This document shows positions 51,816 to 60,381 of a stretch of 64,000 bases of DNA, piece after piece (position 1 is the stretch's first letter; every line of letters starts with the position of its first letter). Location: contig JABFXY010000076.1 of NCBI GenBank assembly GCA_013361525.1, positions 35,838 through 99,837 of the forward strand, written 5' to 3'. The position numbers and the translations under genes were made by a program. The notes beneath the pieces are model-generated. The model was not told where the DNA came from. It made no database searches and saw only the letters and a list, made by a program, of their open reading frames with translations. The stretch is from Polyangiaceae bacterium. GTDB lineage: Bacteria > Myxococcota_A > Polyangia > Polyangiales > Polyangiaceae.

Positions 51816-52129
51816 CCGAGAACGAGACGCTATTGCAGATCAAAGGCGCGGTGACCCTCGTCGCCGACGCGCTGGACCACGGGTCGCGGGCGATCGAGCG
51901 CGTACACCTCGCGACCGCGCGCCGGCCTTTCGCCATCCTCGAGCTATTTCCGATCGTGCGGGTGCCCGCCGCCGCGGTCGAGACGGTCCACAACGCCAGC
52001 GTGAATGCCTCTTACGAGGTCTTCCGGATCACCAACCGCGCCGTCGAAAAAGCGCTCACGTCGGTGATTCAACAATGGCCGACGGCGGAAGCTCCCGCAA
52101 GCGCTCCGCCAGCCGAACCAACCGGCTGA
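51812..52129 (+). CDS. small helical protein coupled to the hydrolase
   Basis: A 105-residue protein, mostly helical and Ala/Val-rich, beginning MTENETLLQIKGAVTLVADA. The middle has a moderately hydrophobic stretch (FAILELFPIVRVPAAAVETV), too polar for a certain membrane helix. The C-terminus is Pro/Ala-rich. It has no motif I recognise. The ATGA overlap with the hydrolase gene implies a joint function, for example as a partner or as an amphipathic granule-surface protein. It is followed at once by copy D of the palindromic repeat. Confidence 0.6.
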   Translation: MTENETLLQIKGAVTLVADALDHGSRAIERVHLATARRPFAILELFPIVRVPAAAVETVHNASVNASYEVFRITNRAVEKALTSVIQQWPTAEAPASAPPAEPTG

Positions 52130-52238
52130 ACCGCAAAGGCACAAAGGGCAGAATAAGGCGCAAAGAGGTATTCAAACTCCTCTCGGCTCTCTCTCCTCTT
52201 TGCGCGCTCTCTCTCCTCTTTGCGTCTTCGCGGTTTCT
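52128..52238. repeat. long imperfect palindrome, copy D of the dispersed family
   Basis: The left arm starts AACCGCAAAGGCACAAAGGG at 52129 and the right arm ends TTTGCGTCTTCGCGGTTTC near 52236. Inside are CAAAGAGG and CCTCTTTG blocks, the latter repeated three times. It lies between convergent genes, suiting a bidirectional terminator role. Confidence 0.75.
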
Positions 52239-52245
52239 TCGACCG

Positions 52246-53301
52246 TCACGGCTCGGCAGGAGGCAGCTCGATGTTGCCCGGCGAGACGCCGACCGTCACG
52301 ACGACGTCGTCGGCGTCGCGGGCGGTCTTTTGCGTCGTGAACAGCAGCGAAAAGGTCGAAAAGCGGATCACCGCAGGCTCGTGCGGCTGCACGCTGCCGG
52401 CCGGCCCGTACATGGATGATGGGCTCTTGTCGAGCGGCTCGGGCCCGTCCTCGACCGCTTCGGGATCGATGAAGCGCGCGGCGAGCGCTATCGACTGTTT
52501 TCCGCTGTTCGCGATGGCCGTGTAATAGACGTACAAGATGGGCCTGCCCTCGCTGCTCGTCGCGAGCACGGGGAACGGCGAACCGACGAAGGCGGCGTCG
52601 ACAGCAGACTCGCTATGGCCCATTTCGATGATGGGGCCGCGATCTCGAAAGGTGATTCCGTCGTCGCTCGACGCAAAGCCGATCACCGGTTCGCCGGCTA
52701 TCTCGGTATCGAAATAGAGGCGATAGGTGTCGTCCTCCATACGAACCACACCCGGGCTGCCGAGCGGGGCAGTCGCCCACGGAATGTCGGCTTGGGTGAG
52801 CACGGGGTCCGGGTTCGATACGAAACCATCGTCCCCGTCGATCGCGAGCCCGATGCCACCCGCTGCCTCGTAATAGATGCGCCGGACACCGTCGGCGTCG
52901 AAGAGCACGCTGGGCGAGCCCAAACGTCCGCCTTGCCACGAGAGCTCCGGGTCCGGTTCGAGCACCGTCTCGAGATCGCGGTCGAAGCTGCGTCCATCGA
53001 TGGCGTGCAGCCTCGCGATGCGCGTGCTCGGCTCGTCGACCGGTGCGTCTTCGACGGAGGCGCCGAAGTAGCCTTCGACTTCGAGCGTCGTCGGATCCTC
53101 GTCGGAATCGAGCACCGAAGCGTCTCGAAGGCGGTTCTTGTCATCGTCGACGGCGTATGGGGGAACGCGGTTTTGGCCGAGCTCGCCGACCGTAACGAGC
53201 CGAAATGGGCCGGCGCGGGCGCTCGGCGGATTGTCGAGCCCGGGCGCGCCGTCGGCGAGCGTCGCGCACGACGCGAGCAACAGCGGAAAAAGGCGCTTCA
53301 T
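52246..53301 (-). CDS. beta-propeller lipoprotein (GH43/GH32-like repeats)
   Basis: A 351-residue lipoprotein with a short signal (RLFPLLLASC, lipobox Cys around residue 11). The mature part has repeated strand motifs typical of five-bladed propellers of the GH43/GH32 type: SPSVLFDADGVRRIYYEAAG, SPGVVRMEDDTYRLYFDTEI, ASSDDGITFRDRGPI and GRPILYVYYTAI. Acidic catalytic residues cannot be assigned with confidence, so it may bind or cleave a glycan, or only serve as a scaffold. The start overlaps the stop of the FadL-like gene by 4 bases, so it is third in that outer-membrane operon. The 3' end faces repeat D. Confidence 0.72.
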   Translation of the reverse strand: MKRLFPLLLASCATLADGAPGLDNPPSARAGPFRLVTVGELGQNRVPPYAVDDDKNRLRDASVLDSDEDPTTLEVEGYFGASVEDAPVDEPSTRIARLHAIDGRSFDRDLETVLEPDPELSWQGGRLGSPSVLFDADGVRRIYYEAAGGIGLAIDGDDGFVSNPDPVLTQADIPWATAPLGSPGVVRMEDDTYRLYFDTEIAGEPVIGFASSDDGITFRDRGPIIEMGHSESAVDAAFVGSPFPVLATSSEGRPILYVYYTAIANSGKQSIALAARFIDPEAVEDGPEPLDKSPSSMYGPAGSVQPHEPAVIRFSTFSLLFTTQKTARDADDVVVTVGVSPGNIELPPAEP

Positions 53302-54635
53302 TGGAAGTTCCCCGTCAGCGTCGCCCCGACGTTGAGCATCTCGCCTTCGGCGCGGTAGTCGCCGGTGAGATCCGCAGCGCTCGTTTTGAGCACCGTGGTC
53401 TCGGGCAGGGCGCTCACCGCCGCGTGCACGTCGAGGCCGAGATGAACGATCGGGACCTCGACGCCGATGCCGCACGAAATGGTGTGCCGATCGGCGTCGA
53501 CGAAGTTCGTGCTCCGCGTCTGATCGGGCACCGGCGTCTTCTCGTACACGTAGCCGAAGCGCAGCGGCACCTTCAGAATCGGCGTCCCCTCGGGCGTGTT
53601 GAAACCGGGCAGGTACCACTCGACGCCGAGGCGCGGGACGATCCGATCCGAAAAGTGCAGATCGAGCAGGTCCGTCTGACGAAGCTCACCCGGCAGCTCG
53701 ACGGGGAACTGCGGGGGGATCTCGGCGGCGAGCTTCGCAATCGTCTTCGCCGTCGGGTTCTTGTACGCGCCCCAGTTCACCCAGGCGATGTCGACGTCGA
53801 CGCTCACGGCCTCGTGCGGTTTCCAGCTCGCGGCGAGCACGACCTGCTGCGGGAGGAAGGCTTGGACGGTGCGCGCCTGGAGCTCGTACGAGAGCGGCAC
53901 CTCGAAGCCCACGGCGTTCAGCGTCGCGTCGATGCGACCATCGAGATGCAAGTCGAGGTTCGTCTGCCCGCGGTAGACGAGCGCGAGCTTCGCGGCCTTG
54001 CCGAGGTGGACACGCACACCCGCCTGCGGGTAGCGCACGCTCGTGAGGTCGACGTCGACCTCGTGACGGAGCTGTGAGTCGTAGGGGTGGAGCAGATCGG
54101 CGGCGCCGGTGATCTCGAAGCGGCCACGCGTCGCAGCGAGGAAGCTCAGACCACCGCCGATCTCGAGAAACTCCCAGGGTCGAATCGCGAGGTTCGCGGC
54201 GAGGTAGATGACGCTGGAGCGGTTGTCGTAGAGCTCCCAGCGGGGCACCTCTTGGCGAAGCGCGGTGATGCGGCTGAGCCCTTCGTCCGGGACGTGCGTC
54301 GCGATGCCGATCGCGATCGGGAAGCCGAAGACATCACCGGCGGCTGCGAGCCCGAACGAGACGCCGTGCGACGACTTCACGCCGCTGTCGAGGTCGTTGA
54401 GGCGGAGGTTGTTCTCGGCCCAGAAGTAGCCGACCCCGATGCGAATGCCCTCTTCGCCGGCGAGCCCGGCCGGGTTGTAGTAGTTCGCGGAAAAGTCGGT
54501 GACGTTCGCCGCGACTGCACCACCGAGCGCGGCCGCGCGGGATCCGAAGCCGTAGGTCCAGGGCTCGTGCGCGGAAGCTTCACCACACGCGACCATCGCG
54601 ACGGTGAAAACACCCGCGGCGACGAGGGCGCGCAT
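53298..54635 (-). CDS. OmpP1/FadL-family outer-membrane protein
   Basis: A 445-residue secreted beta-barrel. The signal peptide (VAAGVFTVAMVACGEASAHE) is followed by a conserved hatch-like N-terminus (FGSRAAALGGAVAANVTDFS, NYYNPAGLA), as in FadL and TodX. The C-terminus is a string of alternating strands ending in Phe-Gln (TLTGNFQ). FadL proteins take up long-chain fatty acids or hydrophobic compounds across the outer membrane. It overlaps the next gene by 4 bases and the previous by 1, and likely forms an operon with its paralogue and the propeller lipoprotein. Ligand unknown. Confidence 0.87.
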   Translation of the reverse strand: MRALVAAGVFTVAMVACGEASAHEPWTYGFGSRAAALGGAVAANVTDFSANYYNPAGLAGEEGIRIGVGYFWAENNLRLNDLDSGVKSSHGVSFGLAAAGDVFGFPIAIGIATHVPDEGLSRITALRQEVPRWELYDNRSSVIYLAANLAIRPWEFLEIGGGLSFLAATRGRFEITGAADLLHPYDSQLRHEVDVDLTSVRYPQAGVRVHLGKAAKLALVYRGQTNLDLHLDGRIDATLNAVGFEVPLSYELQARTVQAFLPQQVVLAASWKPHEAVSVDVDIAWVNWGAYKNPTAKTIAKLAAEIPPQFPVELPGELRQTDLLDLHFSDRIVPRLGVEWYLPGFNTPEGTPILKVPLRFGYVYEKTPVPDQTRSTNFVDADRHTISCGIGVEVPIVHLGLDVHAAVSALPETTVLKTSAADLTGDYRAEGEMLNVGATLTGNFQ

Positions 54636-55948
54636 CAGAACGCGACCCCCGCCGTCGCGCCCGCGGCGAACATGGTCCCGCCCGTTTCAATCGAGGGAAA
54701 GCCTGGATTCGATGCGTCGACCGAGCCGTCCTTTTCGTGGGTGCGGCCGTGGATGACGCCGAGCTGCGCGAACGTGTCGACGTGCAAGCCTTTGACGATC
54801 GGCTCGACGATCGCCGTCCCGATGCCGAGGCCGATGACGCTCCTCGCTTCTGCGAAGAGGTTGTCCGCGCCGGTTTGCTCGGGCCCTGGGGCGGACTCGA
54901 ACGCGTAACCCGCGCGGAAATCGAGCTCGACCCCGGTTCGCGGAACGAGGGTGTATTCGACGGAGCCGCGCGCGATGACGGTGTCGCTGAAGTTGGGCGC
55001 CGCCGGTCTCAGCGCCGCGCATAGCGGGATGTCGAAGGTGTTCACATCGAGCGGGCATCGCACGGTCGGCTCGGCGAGGCCGGGATACGCGGACCAGCGG
55101 CGGTACCCGACAGCGACCGCGCCGCGCAGGGGCCCGGTCACGCGTGCAAACTCGGTTTCGACGGTGAGCGGATCGTATTGCGCGGTACCCGACACGAAGA
55201 TCGGCGGCACCGTGATTTGCCCGAGGTCTTTGATGTCGATGCGGACGTCGAACCTGCCTTCGAGGGAGCCGCGGAACGTGAGGCCCGCGCGAAACCCGCC
55301 GGGCACGTCGACGGATACACCGGCGATCGGCGCGTAGTTGGCGACGAGCGTGTCCTGCACCACGGCCCCGAGCTGACCCGATGCGTCCACCGACACCAGC
55401 ACCGAGCCGGCGAGCGCCGCGAGCGCCTCGAAGCCACCGCCGACGTGGATGCCCCAGCCGATGTCGACGCCGAGACCGACGATCGCGGCGATGCTCTCGA
55501 CCGAGTCCGGCAAGAGATATTGCGGTGTCTCCGGGTACAAGATCCGGCTGCGCACGACGAGATCGAAGGGCGTGTAGAAGCCGAAGCCGAGCACGATGCG
55601 ATCGCCGACCGGGTCGGGAAGCGGAATCGGCAACACGCCACCGAGGACGCCCGCGGCGAGGCCGTCGGTGCCGAGCGGGCCGTTGGCCTCGAGCTGAAAC
55701 ACCGCGCCGGTGAAGCCGAAATCGAGCTCCTTGTTCTTCGAGAGCGAGAGCAGAGACGGGTTCGTGTACACCGTCTCGAACCCTTCGCCGAAGGCCACGC
55801 CGGCCCCCGCCATCGCGCTCGACCGCGCGCCGTACCCGAGGACGTCTTGGGGCGACGCGTGCGCGGGGGCCACGAACGCCATCGACGCAGCCATCATCCC
55901 CGCGACGGCGGCCGTGCTAAGAGGCACCTTGCTGCGCGTCTTCCGCAT
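54635..55948 (-). CDS. OmpP1/FadL-family outer-membrane protein (paralogue)
   Basis: A 437-residue secreted protein with a signal peptide (LSTAAVAGMMAASMAFVAPAHA) and the FadL N-terminal pattern (GYGARSSAMAGAGVAFGEGF, VYTNPSLLSL). It continues as beta strands of a ~14-strand barrel and ends in Phe (GATAGVAF), the usual signal for barrel assembly. It shares its layout with the next gene but little close sequence. It should carry hydrophobic compounds over the outer membrane. The ATG at 55946-55948 precedes the signal peptide; a longer reading to 56122 runs over the divergent rlmN gene. It is the first gene of the three-gene outer-membrane unit. Confidence 0.86.
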   Translation of the reverse strand: MRKTRSKVPLSTAAVAGMMAASMAFVAPAHASPQDVLGYGARSSAMAGAGVAFGEGFETVYTNPSLLSLSKNKELDFGFTGAVFQLEANGPLGTDGLAAGVLGGVLPIPLPDPVGDRIVLGFGFYTPFDLVVRSRILYPETPQYLLPDSVESIAAIVGLGVDIGWGIHVGGGFEALAALAGSVLVSVDASGQLGAVVQDTLVANYAPIAGVSVDVPGGFRAGLTFRGSLEGRFDVRIDIKDLGQITVPPIFVSGTAQYDPLTVETEFARVTGPLRGAVAVGYRRWSAYPGLAEPTVRCPLDVNTFDIPLCAALRPAAPNFSDTVIARGSVEYTLVPRTGVELDFRAGYAFESAPGPEQTGADNLFAEARSVIGLGIGTAIVEPIVKGLHVDTFAQLGVIHGRTHEKDGSVDASNPGFPSIETGGTMFAAGATAGVAF

Positions 55949-56020
55949 CCCTGCCCGCCCGGTATGCGAGCCGACCCGGAGCCGCCGGTCAAGCGATCGA
56001 GCGAGCCTCCCCCACGAACG

Positions 56021-57118
56021 ATGACCAACGAACCTCCCCTTTCCGCGATGCTGCCCGACGAGGTTGCGCGCGTGCTGTCGATCGATCTGGTCGACGCTCG
56101 GAGGATCTGGTCCAGGGTTCAAAAGGACGCCGCCCTACCCTCCCGTGCGCCCGCAACCATCCGGCGCGCGGCCCTCGATCGAGCGCTCGCGCGGGGGCCG
56201 ATCCCCCAGCTCGAGGTGCTCGACCGCCGCGCCAGCTCGGTCGATCCGTTCGTGAAGTACGCGTTTTCGACGAACGGCGGCGGCGCGATCGAAGCCGTTC
56301 GAATCCCGCTCGAGCGGCAAGGTCGTTATTCGGTCTGCGTGAGCTCGCAGGTCGGCTGCGCGCTCGCGTGCGCGTTCTGCGCGACGGGCCGTATGGGCCT
56401 CACGCGCAACCTGGAGGTCTGGGAGATCGTCGACCAGGTGCGAACCGTCCGCGCCGATCTGACCGAAGGACGCGTCCACGGCTTGGTGTTTCAAGGCATG
56501 GGTGAGCCGCTCGCGAACGTCGACCGGGTCATTCGCGCGATCCGCATCCTCACCGATCCGAGCGGGCTCGCGATCGATCAGCGCAACGTGACCGTGTGCA
56601 CGTCGGGTTTACCGACAGGCATTCGCCGCATCGCGGACGAGCTTCCTTCCGCGCGCCTCGGCATCTCGATCGGCGACGCTCGTCCCGGGCGTCGCGCCGC
56701 GCTCATGCCGATCGACGACGCACACCCGCTCGACGAAGTGCTCGAGGCGGCCGGTGCGCACTCGACGCGAACGGGGTACGCGCCGATGTGGGCTTATACG
56801 TTGCTCGCCGGCGTGAACGACGACGACGACGCAGCGAACGCCTTCGCCGACCGAGCCATCGCGTTCGCAGAGCGATACGGCGTTCGCCCGAGGCTGAGCC
56901 TCATCCCTTACAACGACGTCGAGGGCGCGCCCTTCACACGAAGCGCAGGCGAGACCCTCGAGCGGTTCCGAGACGTGCTCGGCGCGCGTGGCGTAGGGAG
57001 CATCGTGCGCTACAGCGGTGGCGGCGATATCGGCGCCGCGTGCGGGCAGCTCGTCACGCTGAAAACGTCTTCCGGACGGCGAGATCGCCGACTGGATCCT
57101 TCCTACCCGAGGAGCTAG
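56021..57118 (+). CDS. rlmN: RlmN-type radical SAM 23S rRNA (adenine-C2)-methyltransferase
   Basis: A 365-residue radical SAM enzyme. The cluster motif CALACAFC (Cys113, 117, 120) is preceded by the conserved CVSSQVG (Cys106, matching Cys118 of E. coli). The C-terminal GAACGQL holds the methyl-carrying Cys (about 341, matching Cys355). FQGMGEPLANVDRVIRAIRI and CTSGLPTGIRRIA also match the family. It methylates C2 of adenine 2503 in 23S rRNA, and usually adenine 37 of some tRNAs. All mechanistic cysteines are present, so activity is expected. ATG at 56021 gives the usual length; ATG at 55964 would add 19 Pro/Arg-rich residues. A hairpin follows the gene. Confidence 0.9.
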   Translation: MTNEPPLSAMLPDEVARVLSIDLVDARRIWSRVQKDAALPSRAPATIRRAALDRALARGPIPQLEVLDRRASSVDPFVKYAFSTNGGGAIEAVRIPLERQGRYSVCVSSQVGCALACAFCATGRMGLTRNLEVWEIVDQVRTVRADLTEGRVHGLVFQGMGEPLANVDRVIRAIRILTDPSGLAIDQRNVTVCTSGLPTGIRRIADELPSARLGISIGDARPGRRAALMPIDDAHPLDEVLEAAGAHSTRTGYAPMWAYTLLAGVNDDDDAANAFADRAIAFAERYGVRPRLSLIPYNDVEGAPFTRSAGETLERFRDVLGARGVGSIVRYSGGGDIGAACGQLVTLKTSSGRRDRRLDPSYPRS

Positions 57119-57186
57119 GACGCGAACCATGGCTCGCGGCTGGAAACAAGGACAATCAGACGAGCAGAGCCCGCGCGTTCGGCGGA

Positions 57187-57227
57187 ATGCCGGCTCACCC
57201 CTCACGCCTTGCGGGGTGGGACGGCAT
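57187..57227. terminator. hairpin between rlmN and tatB
   Basis: ATGCCGGCTCACCCC (57187-57201) pairs at 13 of 15 positions with GGGGTGGGACGGCAT (57213-57227) around an 11-base loop. It lies 69 bases beyond the rlmN stop and 37 before the tatB start. It is probably a terminator for rlmN or an attenuator for tatBC. Confidence 0.55.
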
Positions 57228-57263
57228 GTAGCCGAACCGCGCTCGCTGAATTAGCGTACTCGC

Positions 57264-58049
57264 GTGTTCGGCATGAGCGCAGCCGAGATGATGATCCTCC
57301 TCATCGTGGGGATCGTGGTCGTTGGACCGAAGCGCCTGCCCGAGATGATGCGCAAGGCAGGCCAATACGTGGCCAAGCTCCGGCGCTTGTCGACGGATCT
57401 GCGGGCGCAGAGCGGCATCGATCGAATCTTGCGCGAAGAAGGCCTGGAGAAAGAGATTCGTGAGCTCCGTGCGCTGCGCGAGTCCCTCTCGAAACACGCG
57501 CTCTTCGACTCGCTCGTCAACGCCGCGAACAAGCCGGCTGCTTCCACCGCGCTCGCTGGGCGGGCGACGAGCGGCGGCGCGTCGAAGGCTCTGCCGACGG
57601 CTGCATCGGCGAACGCCCTGAAGGAGGGTGCTTCCGAGACGCGGTCCGACACCGAGGCGAGGGCCGAGACAGCGACGGTGGAAGGCGCCGAGCCCACGTC
57701 CGAAGCCACGACGAAGCCTGCGCTCGCGACGGGCTCCGACAACACGGTGACGACATCCAAGGCATCGGAGCTCATCCGGCCTGCTGTCGGCGCTGTCCCG
57801 CGCGGTGCCGGCGCGCCGGGCGCGGTCGCCAAACCGGCGAACCGCGAGCCGTACCGATCCTTCCGTGAGCGTGAATACCCGTCGTACGGGCCCGATCATT
57901 ACGACGCGTTCCCCGACGATCTCGACGAGACCGAGGACGAGCGTGACGCGGCCGCTGCAGCCGGGATGACCGAGCCGGCGGTGAGCGAGCCCATCGTCCC
58001 GTCGAGTGATCCCGACGCGCGCATCGCGGCGAAAGAAGGCGCACCGTGA
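57264..58049 (+). CDS. tatB: twin-arginine translocase subunit TatB-like, with long C-terminal extension
   Basis: A 261-residue protein. It begins with a single N-terminal membrane helix (AAEMMILLIVGIVVVGPKRL) and the conserved GPKRLPE hinge, then an amphipathic helix (MMRKAGQYVAKLRRLSTDLR). This is the TatA/B layout; position right before tatC and the long charged C-terminus favour TatB. Residues about 95-261 are an Ala/Thr/Glu-rich tail (SGGASKALPTAASANALKEG) without the usual family features, so the protein is much longer than E. coli TatB. TatB with TatC recognises folded substrates carrying twin-arginine signals. GTG 57264 start; the stop overlaps the tatC GTG by 4 bases. No tatA gene is in the window. 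Confidence 0.85.
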   Translation: MFGMSAAEMMILLIVGIVVVGPKRLPEMMRKAGQYVAKLRRLSTDLRAQSGIDRILREEGLEKEIRELRALRESLSKHALFDSLVNAANKPAASTALAGRATSGGASKALPTAASANALKEGASETRSDTEARAETATVEGAEPTSEATTKPALATGSDNTVTTSKASELIRPAVGAVPRGAGAPGAVAKPANREPYRSFREREYPSYGPDHYDAFPDDLDETEDERDAAAAAGMTEPAVSEPIVPSSDPDARIAAKEGAP

Positions 58050-58957
58050 ACAAGACCGCCGAGGCGGAGAAGAAAGCTTCCGACGAAGAGGAGCTCGACG
58101 CGCCCGAGAACGACAAGCCGATGAGCTTCTGGGATCACCTGGAAGAGCTCCGGACCCGCGTCGTTCGCGCACTCCTCGCGTTCGGCGTCGGAGTGGGGAT
58201 CGGCTGGTACTACAAGGAAAAGATCCTCGCGTTCATCTACCAGCCCTTCCACGACTCGTGGCTCGAGCAGCATGTCCCCGATGATCCGTCGCTGAACTTC
58301 AAGTCGCCGTCGGACGTCTGGACCGCCTACTTCAACCTTTCGATGATGGCCGGGGTCGTCATCGCGTTCCCGTTCATCCTCTACCAGCTGTGGGCGTTCA
58401 TCGCGCCGGGCCTCTACGCGCGCGAAAAGAAGATCGTCATCCCGTTCATCTTGTCGTCGACGGTGCTCTTCATCGGCGGCGCATACGTCGGGTACCTCAC
58501 GGCGTTCGAGGTGACGTACGGCTACTTCCTCAGCCTCGCCGGCGACGTCGGCGGCATCTTGAAGATCAAGCCGACCATCATGATGGACGAGTACATCTCG
58601 TCGGTCATCACGATGCTCCTCGCCTTCGGCATCATCTTCGAGATCCCGATCCTCGCGACGTTCCTCGCGCGCATCGGCCTCCTCACGCACAAGAAGATGC
58701 TGCGCTGGGCGCGCTACTACATCTTCCTCGCGTTCTTGATCGCCGGCGTCGTGTCGCCGCCCGAGGCGACGAGCCAGCTCGTCATGGCCATACCCGCGTG
58801 CCTCCTCTACGGCGCGTCGATCGGCCTCGTCTACATGTTCCAGACGAAAGAAGCGGTCGAAGCCGAGAACGAGCGCGAAGCCGCCGAAAAAGAAGAGAAA
58901 GAACAGAAAGAGAAAGAAGAGCGCCTCGCCAAATCGAAATCGAAATCGAAGGCTTGA
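58046..58957 (+). CDS. tatC: twin-arginine translocase subunit TatC
   Basis: A 303-residue integral membrane protein of the Tat export system. The N-terminal signature SFWDHLEELRTRVVRALLAF, the ELWAFIAPG-like motif (QLWAFIAPGLYAREK) and six helices (for example VIPFILSSTVLFIGGAYVGY, ITMLLAFGIIFEIPILATFL) are clear. The conserved Glu of the FEIPI segment is present. The last ~45 residues are a Lys/Glu-rich tail (EREAAEKEEKEQKEKEER), unusual for TatC. TatC forms the receptor for twin-arginine signal peptides. The GTG overlaps the tatB stop, so both are translated together. Confidence 0.95.
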   Translation: MNKTAEAEKKASDEEELDAPENDKPMSFWDHLEELRTRVVRALLAFGVGVGIGWYYKEKILAFIYQPFHDSWLEQHVPDDPSLNFKSPSDVWTAYFNLSMMAGVVIAFPFILYQLWAFIAPGLYAREKKIVIPFILSSTVLFIGGAYVGYLTAFEVTYGYFLSLAGDVGGILKIKPTIMMDEYISSVITMLLAFGIIFEIPILATFLARIGLLTHKKMLRWARYYIFLAFLIAGVVSPPEATSQLVMAIPACLLYGASIGLVYMFQTKEAVEAENEREAAEKEEKEQKEKEERLAKSKSKSKA

Positions 58958-58980
58958 GGCTCTGCTTTTGCCGCGTTCAA

Positions 58981-60381
58981 TCAGGCGCCGCGGATGCTCG
59001 CCATGACCGCGGCGAGCGGGTGACCGAGCTCCTTCGAGCCGACGATCGCGAGCTCACGAGCGACGACGAAGCGCCCGGCGAGCTCGCGGAGCGCGGCCGC
59101 GGCAGGACGCCCGGCCGTGAGCACGTGCATGCCGAAGAGCGCGGCGCGCAACGCGAACAGCTCCGCGCGCAGCATGGCCGCGTCCGGCGCAAGCAACGTG
59201 TCGGCGAGCCCGCGATCGAGCACCGCCGACGCCGCGGACGCGATCGCGCGCCGTAGGCGCCTCGTTCGGTCACGCTCGCTGCGCCAAGCATCGGCTGCCT
59301 GCGCGGCGCCGGTCATGTCTCGCGCAATCGCCGCGACCGCGCCCTCGAGCTCGCCCGCGAGCTCGTCGGCGCCGATTGGCGCGAAGGTCGGAACGCTAAC
59401 GAGGGCATCCCCGCTTTCGAGCGCGCGAGCAAGCACGACGCACGCGTTGATGGCGTCGTCTCCGAAGCCCTCGTCGAGGACGCGGTCGATCCACGCGACG
59501 ACCTCCGCACGCGGCCCGAAGCGGCTCGGCGCATTCGGTGATGCGGACATCAGCGCGACCGGATCGGCAACGACGCGCACCGCGATGCCGAGCGGCAGGT
59601 CGCCCGCGTGTCGCATCGTCTCGGGGACGATCGGCGCGCCCTCTTCCGGCGCGACATTCAGGCTCGAGATCGTGCAATCGCACTCGACCGCGACGGAGGC
59701 ACGGAGAGCGGTGCCGATATCCGCAATCGTCGCGGGATACATCCGACACGCGGTCGGCTTCGCAGCTTCGCCACCCCGCACGTGGAGCCCACATCGACGG
59801 TCGTCGTCGAGCTGAAGGCATCGCCCGTCGACGAGCGTCATCGCCACGCGCTCGGTTCGAACGCCGCCGTAGAGCGGCAACACCACGCGCCGGGCGTCCT
59901 CGTCACCGGGCAGCGTACGCATGCCGACGTGCCGAGCGCGCCGTAGGTCTTCGTTCGAGAGCGCGATGGTCGCGTATTGCGAGCAACAGGCGCCAACCCC
60001 GTCGCAACGAAACCGATAGCCCGAGAGGGCTTCGATCGGCACATCCGCGCGCACGGGCTCGGCCGGCGTCATCCACTGCTCGGCCGAGCGGAGCATCACC
60101 GGGCCGGGCTCGATGCCTTCGGCGAGCAGCCCGTGCTCGTCGAGCGCGGCGAAGACCGCCTCGATTTCGCTCTGCCTCTCGAACATTCCGGCGCGGGCGA
60201 CGGCGAGCGTGATCCCGTCGAGATCACGCGTCCCGTCGGCACACCCGACGAAGGTTGCCGCGCGCTCGTCGAGCGTGACGAGCGCACCGGTCAGTGCGTG
60301 GTGGATCACCACGACGTCTTTTCCGTCGACGACGTGACGGCGAAGGAGCGCGTGCTCCGCGAGGCGGGGTCGAAGCGTCAT
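58981..60381 (-). CDS. YkgJ-type Cys-cluster (zinc/iron) protein, large form
   Basis: A 466-residue protein. Its middle contains the YkgJ/FliB-like Cys cluster: YRFRCDGVGACCSQY, then GRCLQLDDDRRCGLHVRG, and ACRMYPA. These four-to-five Cys groups bind a metal in this family. The flanking N-terminal part (about residues 1-125) has a repeat such as GALVTLDERAATFV and the long C-terminal region is helical (about 300 residues), so the protein is several times larger than common YkgJ proteins. FliB-type members N-methylate flagellin lysines, but many have no known role. The ATG at 60379-60381 overlaps the preceding gene's stop by 4 bases. Confidence 0.78.
   Translation of the reverse strand: MTLRPRLAEHALLRRHVVDGKDVVVIHHALTGALVTLDERAATFVGCADGTRDLDGITLAVARAGMFERQSEIEAVFAALDEHGLLAEGIEPGPVMLRSAEQWMTPAEPVRADVPIEALSGYRFRCDGVGACCSQYATIALSNEDLRRARHVGMRTLPGDEDARRVVLPLYGGVRTERVAMTLVDGRCLQLDDDRRCGLHVRGGEAAKPTACRMYPATIADIGTALRASVAVECDCTISSLNVAPEEGAPIVPETMRHAGDLPLGIAVRVVADPVALMSASPNAPSRFGPRAEVVAWIDRVLDEGFGDDAINACVVLARALESGDALVSVPTFAPIGADELAGELEGAVAAIARDMTGAAQAADAWRSERDRTRRLRRAIASAASAVLDRGLADTLLAPDAAMLRAELFALRAALFGMHVLTAGRPAAAALRELAGRFVVARELAIVGSKELGHPLAAVMASIRGA

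Noticed and set aside
50579..52129. Firm call of polyhydroxyalkanoate granule genes
   Set aside because: No PHA synthase is in the window and the small proteins match no phasin signature I can confirm, so this is kept as a hypothesis only.
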